Part shown: piece by piece, positions 11,924 to 20,967 of the stretch | Position numbering within the stretch: position 1 is the first letter of the stretch | How the letters are laid out: each line of letters opens with the position of its first letter | DNA from: Evernia prunastri | Lineage: Eukaryota; Ascomycota; Lecanoromycetes; Lecanorales; Parmeliaceae | Length of the DNA: 64,000 nt | Assembly (NCBI GenBank): GCA_003184365.1 | Contig: NKYR01000144.1 | Span: 22,475-86,474, forward strand | Direction: 5' to 3' | Position numbers and translations under genes: made by a program | The notes under the pieces: model-generated | Told to the model about the DNA's origin: nothing | The model's input: the letters and a program-made list of their open reading frames with translations, nothing else | Databases searched by the model: none

Positions 11924-12850
11924 ATGATACTCTTGCCCATGCGCTCGCAAGACCCGAGCCCCAGCCGCCAGAGCAACGAGTCTCGCAACCCTTCTCCTCC
12001 AGCCAGGCATAGGGACTGTTCACCCCAAACATCCGATCTTCGGAAACAAGTGGCAGGTGCAATGCTGTCCGTTATGCCATCAACAAGGCCAGCAACGTCC
12101 AAAAGACCGAAGCTGTCCCTTCAAACCGCCACATTGCCCTCCCCACTCGTTCAAAGATCAGCCGCGGTCACCACTCTCTCTGCTTCTACAGAATCTCCCA
12201 CATTCCGGAACAATTGTGGTGATGAGTTTGACGTCCCTCCTCCTACCCCAACATCTGCCATCCAACCTCAGCTACCATTCCCATCCGCTTCGGCCACTTC
12301 AACCGCCTTCCCAGGGGTCTCTCCTTTTCACAATGACGCTCCCTATATCCTCCCCATTGGCTCTCACAGCATCCTTCGCAACAGTCCATTACTCCGCCGA
12401 CATGTGTCTGCTGCGTCAACCAGGACTCCGAGACGGATGTTCCCACCCGTAAAGCAAGTAGCCTTCCAGGAGAGACTAGTCGAGGTCATGCCCACCCCAG
12501 TCATTGAGGAATCGTCAGACACTGAAATCGAGACTTCATTGACGAAAGATCACAAGAAAAGACGAGAAGTCATTGTAGCGGAGGACGGCCACTCAACGCC
12601 TATTCCTGGAAGGCACAAAAGGCGAGCTTGGGTATGGAGACCGGTGGAAGACGATGTTTCGACACCGCTTGATCATAATTCGGCTGTGAATGCCGCCAAG
12701 GTCCCAACGGTCCAAAGACAACTTGGTGTAGTCGATGTGCATCCTGATTTGGAGAATGGGAGGAGGGATGGTGATGATATGGGGCGTTTCCCAACAGCGG
12801 ACCAAGAGTTCAGCAATCAGTGCAGCGGAGGATCCACTTTACTTCTATGA
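11924..12850 (+). CDS. conserved-looking Ser/Pro-rich protein of unknown function (308 aa)
   Basis: Single-exon frame from the first ATG at 11924 (MILLPMRSQDPSPS). Low-complexity Ser/Thr/Pro sequence fills most of the length. Two patches look constrained: LPIGSHSILRNSPLLRRH (about aa 145-162) followed by FPPVKQVAFQERLVE, and KRRAWVWRP (about aa 240-248). I recall similar SILRNSPL / WVW patches in uncharacterised Pezizomycotina proteins, but I know no function. No signal peptide or membrane segment. Basic-plus-disordered composition suggests a nuclear or regulatory protein; that is inference. The 3' end could be alternatively spliced, since another frame stays open to 13022. Confidence 0.55.
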   Translation: MILLPMRSQDPSPSRQSNESRNPSPPARHRDCSPQTSDLRKQVAGAMLSVMPSTRPATSKRPKLSLQTATLPSPLVQRSAAVTTLSASTESPTFRNNCGDEFDVPPPTPTSAIQPQLPFPSASATSTAFPGVSPFHNDAPYILPIGSHSILRNSPLLRRHVSAASTRTPRRMFPPVKQVAFQERLVEVMPTPVIEESSDTEIETSLTKDHKKRREVIVAEDGHSTPIPGRHKRRAWVWRPVEDDVSTPLDHNSAVNAAKVPTVQRQLGVVDVHPDLENGRRDGDDMGRFPTADQEFSNQCSGGSTLLL

Positions 12851-13225
12851 TGTCAACCACTATCTACGAAGTTACGAGCTTGCATTGATACCCAAATTAC
12901 CGCCCTCAAGGGGCCAGCAGTATAGAAGAGATCATGAAGTGAGAAGACAGGAAAGAGAAGAAGTTTTGGTCAATACTTGTTACAATGTTGATGTGGATAC
13001 GCACTTTCCTCGTTACTCTTGAATAGGTAGCACGAGAGACTTTTTGGAGGGCTGGCGTAGTCTATCCACAGAAAGACTCGATAAGGCCCTGAGGTTTCGA
13101 GGAATCAGCTTACAGCAGCATGCTTGATGAGCCACTGTTCTAGGCTGTCAATGATGGCTTAGTGCTTTTACACGAACCGTCAAAGGCAACAGGAGCTATT
13201 TATACAGTAACATGGCCCTCTGCAT
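12851..13225. other. intergenic between convergent genes
   Basis: About 375 bp between two convergent stops. One frame on the plus strand stays open to 13022 but has no start of its own; it may belong to an alternative end of the upstream gene. No other structure seen. Confidence 0.4.
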
Positions 13226-16200
13226 TTAGGGGGTCGCTCTGCTCATGGCAATCAAGCGCTTCACTCCAACCTAAGACACAATCAGCCGTCTTCTCGAGTT
13301 GGAAATCGAAGTAATCAACTCACCATCCAGTTTCCACATTCATCAGTCTTGTTCGTCATGATTTCTACATGTATGGCCTGCGCTTGCTCGAAATCCCTAG
13401 CCCGTACCGCTTGGGCCAGCTCTGCCATAGTCGCAATCGTATCTGCCTTGAGCAGATCCTCGTTATTGAGGTGATCAAACAGTATATTGAGCCTCTTCTC
13501 TGTGTCATTGACCTGCGCTTTGAAAGAGGATGGTGCTCGTGACTTGACACGCTGCATGTCTTGATTGAGGATTTCGTAAATGGGGCGTGCATGCGAAGGA
13601 AGATGACTTCGGTCTCCAGGGGCTAGATATGTCTTAGCGGCTCGTGCTGTGTAGACATTTCCTTCTGCGGGACTTACGGTATTTAGTGGGCGGTTCAGCA
13701 GAATTGCGCTGGAACTGAGCAGTCCCAGGCCGAGAACCTTGAGAAGGCGCTTGCGGTGGTGCCAAAGGAGCGGGGGTGGATCTAGATGGTGGGCCAGCTG
13801 ATAGAGGCGGCTGTTGTGATGAGTTTTGCGACGGATTGTAATAAGTCTGCTGTGGAGCATATGGATTTGCGGGCAGCGGTCCCTGTCGATTGCCACCAGA
13901 TATCATTGAAAGATCTTGCTGATTTAACGACGCTGCGGGTTGTGCTGGTTGCGAAGGAGCATAGCGATTACTGGGTGGCGGAGCAGATGGTGGAGCATTG
14001 TACGGTGATGGCCTACGGGGAATCGTGGGCTGTGGTTGAACAGGCAGATTGGAAGCTGACGGCGGAGGGGCATAGGTGTTTGCAGCAGATGAGGGTCTCT
14101 CGGGCTGTTGGTGTGAAGGTGGGATATTCGTAGAAGGTGATGACATTCCTGAGGGCAAAGGAAGAGCTCCTTTAGGCGGTGGACCTACTGGTGGCGTCGA
14201 CCTCGGTGGCGCTCCGAACGTAGACCCAGTACTAGGCTGCGGCGATGGTTGATAGGTCGTCGACGTGTTCGCACCAACGCCTGGAGTTCCGCGTCTCGAA
14301 GCAGGGGCTTTGAAGAAGCTTTCGGGGGTATCGTTCCAATTGCTCATGTTCGGAGCTTTAGAAGGGGGTTGAAGTAAAGGGGATGCATTCAAGTTTCGTG
14401 GAGGCGGCCCAAGAGGCTGTTTCTGGTATGCAGAGAAGGTAGGTGCAGATGTCAAAGCCGGCGGTTGTCCTGGCTGATACCCCCCAGAACCACCGTAGCT
14501 TGGCCCACCATTGGAAGGGGCGTATGGATTATGATTTTGAGCAGGCAAGGCTGGTGCATATGGATTGCCTAGATCATTAGGTTGTTCAACAACGCTTGGC
14601 TGCACGTGCTGCTGCTGCTTGGAGTCCGCTTGCGGCACTCGCTGCTTGACTCGGCTAGTGTTCGAAGGCTGTGTAGGTGCTGATACCGGTGCGACCTTTC
14701 GTGTCGCTTGCTGTACTCTGCTCTTCGCGATCTCTGCAGCAGGGTAATTACTAGGTAACAGTTGAAGATACCTCTCCGCAATTTGAAGCTGCCCATGCGC
14801 GGAAGCGATATCGGCGTACTCCGTGTATTTGTCGTACAGAGAAGCGAGCTTCCAGTCCGACGTTTTCCCTTTATCGCTGTCTTGATAATGAGTAACCTCA
14901 CGAAAAATGGTGACCTTCTCAATAAAACTTTGTAGCGAACGTGCGTGAACGGAGAAGGAGGAGTCTTTGCTCGTCTCTTGTAGTTCCACACCCTCGTCCT
15001 TTTCCAATTCCGCAATCCAGATAGAGACGACCTTCTCCAACTTGGAGCCTGCAAGGTAACAAAATGATGCGTCTTTTCGAGGATTGCTATCGCCGCTCTC
15101 AGCCTTCATCTGCTCGTCGAGTCGGTCTCCGAGTGCTTCGCAAAGATCGGGAAATTCCTGGGCATCGGCGTACGTGCAGAGAGTCGCCATTATGTCTTTC
15201 CAATTAGACAGATCTGCATTGTGTACCAAATCCCAAAGATTCTTGCCGACCACAGATGCTAACAGGCGCAAGTAATTCGGACCTCCCGCCTTCCTATTAA
15301 AATAAGCCTTTTGCGCCTTATCAATACATTTTTGACCCCCACAGATGGCGATCATGAATGCATCCGACAATCTGTCTTCTTGCATACATACATCCAACGC
15401 CTTATCGAACTCTCCCAGCATAATTGCTCGCGTGATTCTTCGATCTGATTCCGACTCTGAGCCAGCGTAGAGTTGAAACGGATTATTTGTTTTTGCACCT
15501 TTGGTGGCTGCGAGTTCGGAAAGAAAGTTGTCGCCGTCAGTGCTGTTATCAAAAAATGCCGAGAGACGATTGGACTTGGAGGTGGATGGTTCTTTCAATC
15601 CTTGAGGCTCCTCATCTTTTAGACCATCCATTGACAGCTTCGAAATACCATCTGCTGCCTCATCATCTTGGCTCGAGAACCCAAGGTAGCTCACGAGGTC
15701 CTTCCTTGGACTCTTTGACGTCAGTGTCTTGATGACCTTCCAATCTGCCTTTACCGCGTCAGACTTAGTTTCAGATATTCTCTTTTCACAGATACTACTT
15801 AGATCATTCTGCGTCAACGCTGCTTCGAACGCCTCGTTCGACGAAGCGATACCATTGTCGATTGCAAAAGTCGAGATGCGAATCATCGATCTCTTTGATG
15901 TCTCCAACGCACTTGCTTTGAAATCGATAATCTTCCCGCCAAAGCCAAACGATGCACCGCAGGGCCTCTGTAACCATTTTGGGGCTTTTTGAAGGTTAAA
16001 GCTCGTGCCTTGGGGTTGTGACTGCGCCTTGTTGAAGAAGTCATCGTCGTCTACGGTCTGCGAGTGACTGCCAACGACGACGTCTGTCTCAGGTTTAGTG
16101 CTTTGAATTGACTGCACTGCGATTTTGCCAGCGAAAGAAGCGGTAGCAACAAGACCAGGATTGTGAGGGTTCCATTTTGTCTGAAATGCCCAGTTGGTAA

Positions 16201-17360
16201 CAACTGGGAATTCGCCGTACGAATCACCCGTTTGAGGATTCCAGCAAATATTTCTGTTATCTTTTCCAGAGGATAGCAACAAATCACCGTCTTGTGAGCA
16301 CCAGGAGAGCGAGAGTACACCTCCGTCATGACCTTGCAGGACCTAAAAGCATTCAGTGTACCTTCTGTCGTAGAAATCAGAGAGTATTTACCCGCTCTGG
16401 AGCGTTCGCGTTCCTCAAATCCCACACCAGAATGACAGGATCGGTATCATTAGGAATGGCGGTAATAAGCCGAGTGGTCTAATACTGAATAAGCCACAGA
16501 CTTTACAGTTTTCACTATACTAAATACCTTGACTGGATCCCAAGCTATTGCACTGACAGGCTTTCGGCCCAAATTGTTCAGAGTCAGACTTTCTCTCTTG
16601 TTCTTCACATCCCATACGGTCATTGTCCCTCCACTACTGCCCGTGGCCAAGATGTGTGCTGTTCTTTTATTCCAATCAAGGCAGTCGAAGTCGTCAGCTC
16701 TAGCAACTGCATTACCCATGCGGAATGGACTTCCAACATTATTTAGATCGGAAATGAACAGCTAGATCAGCATCAGCTGTCGAACGAGACAATTAGATGG
16801 TCTCCGCACCTCGCCTTTAGCTCCCACTGTAGCTAGCAATTCTGAGCGAAACACATTGAACTGTAATGCTTTGATAGCACCGCCGTGCTTTGACGTCCGT
16901 GATTTGAACGCGTCCCTAAGACACGGTGAGACCTGGGTTTGGGCATTGGACAACGAGCCTCACCCATCCCCACTGAGAAGATTGTCTGCATCCCACAGAT
17001 CCAGTGAGCCATTGTCCAGCGCGCCAGCGATTATGCCTTCCGATCGGTCGTCGTCCCCATTCGTCCACGCAATGTCGTTAAACCTGACCGGGAAATCACT
17101 GTCAGCACCTTTATTTAAAAGGGTGGAAGGGGAAAAGATCTCGGGACACACCGCGAGTCAGTACTGATACTCGCGACTGGCTTTGATTCCCGACCCTGCT
17201 GAGGATTGTCCAGATCCAGATCCCACAGCTCAAGTTGGGTCTCATTGGAGAAACCCTCGTCGACAGCCCCGGCCTTCGTACCAGTAGCGAGGAAAGTTGA
17301 AGATGTGCCGGATGACCAGGCGAACGTAGCTGTCCTTGGGATCTGCCGTAACCCAACCAT
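13226..17360 (-). CDS. SEC31: COPII outer-coat protein Sec31 (1254 aa)
   Basis: Forms the outer cage of COPII vesicles with Sec13 at ER exit sites. Exons leftwards: 17360-17152, 17083-16964, 16915-16810, 16761-16528, 16478-16392, 16342-13678, 13622-13324, 13270-13226. The first 330 residues are a WD40 propeller ([41 protein letters not shown]). An alpha-solenoid follows (about aa 480-800), then a long Pro/Ala/Ser-rich region (about 810-1140) that in yeast Sec31 binds Sar1-Sec23, and a conserved helical C terminus ([32 protein letters not shown]). Seven introns, five of them in the propeller. Length and order match fungal Sec31. The protein looks complete and unremarkable. Confidence 0.95.
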
Positions 17361-17728
17361 ATTAAGCCGTTGAGTGCTTCAATCGATGTGCTCGTGGAGC
17401 TGGAGAGGAAGGGCAATAAAGATAGATGGTAATGTGAATGACAATAAGGAAATAAGGATGCCGCTGTAGTGCTCCACAGTTTAGTATTTAGTGTTAATTT
17501 CTGCCTGTGAGATCTAACGCCCAGCCATCTGTATCAAGAATTAACTGCTGCAAAGTGTCCTTGACCAATTCTCGGAGTTTGTGCTGTTAGGTAGCTTTGT
17601 AGCGTCGGCATCTCAACTCTCTTTTTCTCCGTTCAATCTTCCCCATTCAAATCCTTCGCTTCTGACAGGGTTTCACTACCATGCCACTACAAGCCTCTTC
17701 TACAATCTATCTATTCTATAACTGCAAC
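17361..17728. promoter_or_regulatory. divergent promoter region between SEC31 and the RRM gene
   Basis: The two start codons face away from each other across about 370 bp. The right part is C/T-rich, typical of fungal leaders. No specific site can be defended. Confidence 0.4.
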
Positions 17729-18296
17729 ATGACAGAATCGGTATGTGTCTCTCGCCCCTTGTCTCTATTTCCCAAGGCCAACATCTGTAGTCCCGCCTGA
17801 AATCAACAGTCTACGTCGCTGGTTTAGATAACGCAGTGAACAATAAAGTATTGGCAGATGCCTTCTTGCCTTTCGGCGAGATTGTAGATGTCACAATACC
17901 AAAACCAGAGCTACAATCATCGACGGATCCTCACAGAGGATTCGGCTATGTCGAATTCGAACTTCCAGGAGATGCAAAAGAAGCAATCGATAATATGGAC
18001 CAGAGTGAGCTGTTCGGTCGAGTTGTGAAGGTCGCGGCAGCAAAACCGCAGAAAGACAGCAACGCGGGTCTTGGAAGCAAAACCGCTGTTTGGGAATCGG
18101 TAAGCCGGGCCTCTTCGTTGCTACGGTGGAATTCAATTTCTGACCACACATTAAGGAGGGTTACCTTGCAAAGCATGCCGTGAGCGAAGAAGACCGGATA
18201 GCAATAGGTCCAGGACGAGAAGACCCAGAAGCCATCGCAGAGGACCCAATGCAGGATCTTGAAGGCTTAGACGTAGCTGGCCCGCAGCTGGTGTGA
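17729..18296 (+). CDS. RRM protein resembling the N-terminal domain of cyclophilin PPIE (153 aa)
   Basis: RNA-binding protein, probably spliceosome-associated. Exons 17729-17740, 17791-18099, 18156-18296. One RRM fills aa 8-90: RNP2 is VYVAGL, RNP1 is RGFGYVEF, and the C-terminal part AIDNMDQSELFGRVVKVAAAKP closely follows the RRM of human PPIE/Cyp33. After it come EGYLAKHAVSEEDR and an acidic tail, but no cyclophilin domain; the next 200 bp contain no isomerase sequence. The first exon encodes only MTES. The frame stays open through all junctions, so the short form appears to be the true protein rather than a truncation. Confidence 0.8.
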
Positions 18297-18506
18297 AAGC
18301 GCAACGGAGTAGCCTAGTCAATTTGCTCGATTTTCTGAGTGGCATTCTAGGTTCCTTGAAGGTTTTCCTACCACTTGTATGTACATGAAAACGACCTCCT
18401 AACGCGCATTGCTCAGACTTTTGACAGTCTCGGAACCCTAATTCCAGCACCGCTCACAAAACAGACCATCATTGTTGGGACCAAATGACACTTTGTAGAG
18501 ATTTGG

Positions 18507-19003
18507 TCACTTGAAAGTATCTGATCGATTCGACTTGTGAAGACGTAGTGTCTTGTCCGTGACGAGTTTATTCCCCAGACTGTAGACAGCAAATCCGATG
18601 GCAACACTGAAGTAGGCGTTCAATCAGTTCCATTATCTAAAGTGGATCAATCGAGCTTACCCAAGTACAACACCTGTTGTTATGGAAGGTCTTAGCGAAG
18701 GTATTGTAGAGATCTACGGACGGCCTTAACGTACCCAACGGCATGAGCTCAGGAGGGATCTTCTTCAGTGTTCGCAGACGCTGAGATATTGTGTGTGCTG
18801 TCCAAGGATAACGTTAGCCTCATGATTTCAGCAAAATTTGCGCAAGTGTACGGCGCTATTGAAGAGATTGACGATCATACCGCTGTGCTCCTCTTTCTGC
18901 TGAAGGTTAGTGACGATGAGGTAGGTGGACGACGTTGACTTACAGGCATTGGCCTGAAAAGTGGCCTCGTTGGCTGCATCCCGAGAATACGAGTGGGATA
19001 CAT
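18507..19003 (-). CDS. MLRQ / NDUFA4-like respiratory-chain small subunit (84 aa)
   Basis: Small inner-membrane protein of the B12D/MLRQ family, historically assigned to complex I and in mammals (NDUFA4) to cytochrome c oxidase. Exons leftwards: 19003-18944, 18899-18881 (19 nt), 18797-18735, 18673-18661 (13 nt), 18606-18507. Each micro-exon is required to keep the frame. The product runs from MYPTRILGMQ through EEHSAHTISQRLRTLKKI, PPELMPLGVVLGVAIGF (membrane segment, about aa 47-65) to NKLVTDKTLRL, the usual end of the family. It is divergently paired with COX12. Family call rests on the IPPEL / membrane / DKTLRL pattern and size. Confidence 0.8.
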
Positions 19004-19255
19004 GCTTGAGCCTTGCGACAACAGTTGCGAGCTATGGACTGGGACGCTTTGGAACTTACGTAGTAGTATTGATGAGGTTGAGGGCGCCTGAACAAGATGG
19101 CGTGAAATAGGGCTGGAAACCGTTTCGACGTGGCGCCAAGAAGGCCAAGCTTTGACGTCTTTCAGTGTCACCAAGCCACTGCTCTTTAATCACGTATTTT
19201 GCCCAGTTACAACCGTCCCGAGCGACACCCAAGTCTCTTTTAAGCATTCATCAAA
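19004..19255. promoter_or_regulatory. shared promoter of the MLRQ-like gene and COX12
   Basis: The two start codons are 252 bp apart and point away from each other, so both respiratory genes must be driven from this stretch. I see no perfect CCAAT box for the HAP complex. A CT-rich segment leads into the COX12 start. Confidence 0.55.
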
Positions 19256-19823
19256 ATGGCGGATGATGAAGACAAACTCGTCACTAAGCCGTTCAAATTT
19301 GTTACGGGTAAGTATTCTTCGATCGTTGCCTCGGTGCTGTATTTACTGATGTACATGACAGCCGGTCAGCTCCCTTCGCCCTTATCTCCCTGCAGAACAC
19401 TTGGAACGAAGTCTCATGTGGCCGCCGTTAGTCCCACTGACTGACGTCGTACCTATATCTAGGCTTCGATGCTCGATTTCCCAATCAAAATCAGTGCGTA
19501 TCCAATCAGTTCCTCCTGTGTAAAAGGCTTATACATTCTACAGAACCAAGCATTGCTGGCAAAACTATGTCGACTACCACAAATGCGTTTTAGCTAAGGG
19601 CGAAGACTTCGCTCCATGCCGTCAGGTACTTTCCAAGGCTGTATGTTCAGACCCTCAAGCTCATCTTCGCTCTCTAGTTCTTCCTCGCCTATCGGTCACT
19701 TTGCCCTAGTGCTTGGTGTGAACGCTGGGACGATCAGCGAGGTATGGCCGGGCCCTGCCATCCATCGCATGACTTCTAACCTCGTCAACAGAGAATGGCA
19801 ACTTCCCAGTTGATCTTGAGTAG
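19256..19823 (+). CDS. COX12: cytochrome c oxidase subunit VIb, COX12 (87 aa)
   Basis: Intermembrane-space subunit of complex IV at the dimer interface. Exons 19256-19307, (possible 3-nt exon 19362-19364), 19463-19493, 19544-19625, 19678-19741, 19792-19823. It has the twin disulfide motif: Cys33 and Cys43 (CX9C) with Cys54 and Cys65 (CX10C), in the context KHCWQNYVDYHKC and APCRQFFLAYRSLC, followed by WDDQREYGNFP. If the 3-nt exon is used the junction reads FVTAGFDARF (87 aa); if 19308-19462 is one 155-nt intron it reads FVTGFDARF (86 aa). Both are in frame. No presequence, as expected for a Mia40 substrate. Confidence 0.92.
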
Positions 19824-20098
19824 AAATGAATCACTTCTGTCAGAAGAAACCGGACAAATGGTTTCAGAGAACTCAACCGGGCTGTGATTACTTCAATGGG
19901 CACTCCCCATAATTGTACTACATCAGATACTGAAGAATAGAATTGAGGTCCTTTCCAATATTTATCCAGGCTGCTAATATTCAATCACGGGATTATATTT
20001 GTTTGATCTTATGTTCATGTTGTGAATGCCGTGCATTATGTAGGTTTCCCTAAAGCCTTAATACATACATCTGTGGCTCGTGACAATGACAATAACAA

Positions 20099-20805
20099 TC
20101 ATGCAGCCTCGACTCCACCTCTGGCCAGATCGAGCAATGCTTTCTCCTGCCTCTTGACCTCATTCAACCTGGCCTGCGCCTCTCTGTCTCTCTCGCTCCG
20201 CCTCTTCTCATCTTCCGCGTCGCTCAATTCGGCCAACTCCTCTGGACTCGCCTCGTATGGGACTCCCTGCGTAATCTCTAAAAGCCTTGATAGAATGTTA
20301 CTCTCGTGCTTATGTTTCATGTCAATTGTCTCTATTCTGCCAGTAGGCGCATGTCCTGATGACGCTGTAGACGGATCTGTAGACGAAGAAGACGCAGGCG
20401 ATGCTGTAACGGAATAAGACTTCGGAGGAGGGGCGAAGAAGACTGTAAGGGTCGCAGGTCCTTCTTGATCAAGGGTACGGTTTACAGTCATCGATATCGC
20501 GGGATTGTGGTACTTGAGCCGGGGGAGATATTTGCGCCAAACTTTACGAGCGCCGAAGTGGCCATCATTGAATTTGTGGGCGAAGTCGAGATGTATCCGC
20601 TTGACGTCGTTCGATAATACAGCTGCTCCAGGCCCAATACGTACATCGAGAAGCTATGTCACGTATTAAGGCGTGCATCCACAATTACTAGAAGACTGTC
20701 TGCCTTATACTCACTTTCTGTACGCATGATTAGCGAAGTGAGATCGAGTTGCTCAAAGTCGAGACCCACCGCTTTCAGCTTTTTCATACGCTTTACAACG
20801 TTCAT
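20099..20805 (-). CDS. MRP49: mitochondrial large-subunit ribosomal protein MRP49 / mL61 (196 aa)
   Basis: Mitoribosomal protein of the L51/S25/CI-B8 (thioredoxin-like) family. Exons leftwards 20805-20770 and 20653-20099, separated by a 116-nt intron with a weak GTGGGT donor. The spliced N terminus is MNVVKRMKKLKA-LLDVRIGPGAAVL, which fits fungal MRP49; later donors near 20720 break the frame. Characteristic sequence follows: FNDGHFGARKVWRKYLPRLKYHNP and MTVNRTLDQEGPATLTVFF. The C-terminal half is a charged helical extension with EDEKRRSERDREAQARL. Family assignment is fairly firm; the first junction is the weak point. Confidence 0.8.
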
Positions 20806-20967
20806 TGTTCCCTTTTTGTGGATCTTGGCATCTCAGTGTTCCTTGTCGAACGAATTGATCGGCGAGTATAATTTCTTTAATAACTTACGCGATACAGTCT
20901 AGCTGTATCAATACAAATCATCTTTGCTTCTTCCAATCTTCCAAGGTTCCAACAAGCTTGCTCTTCA

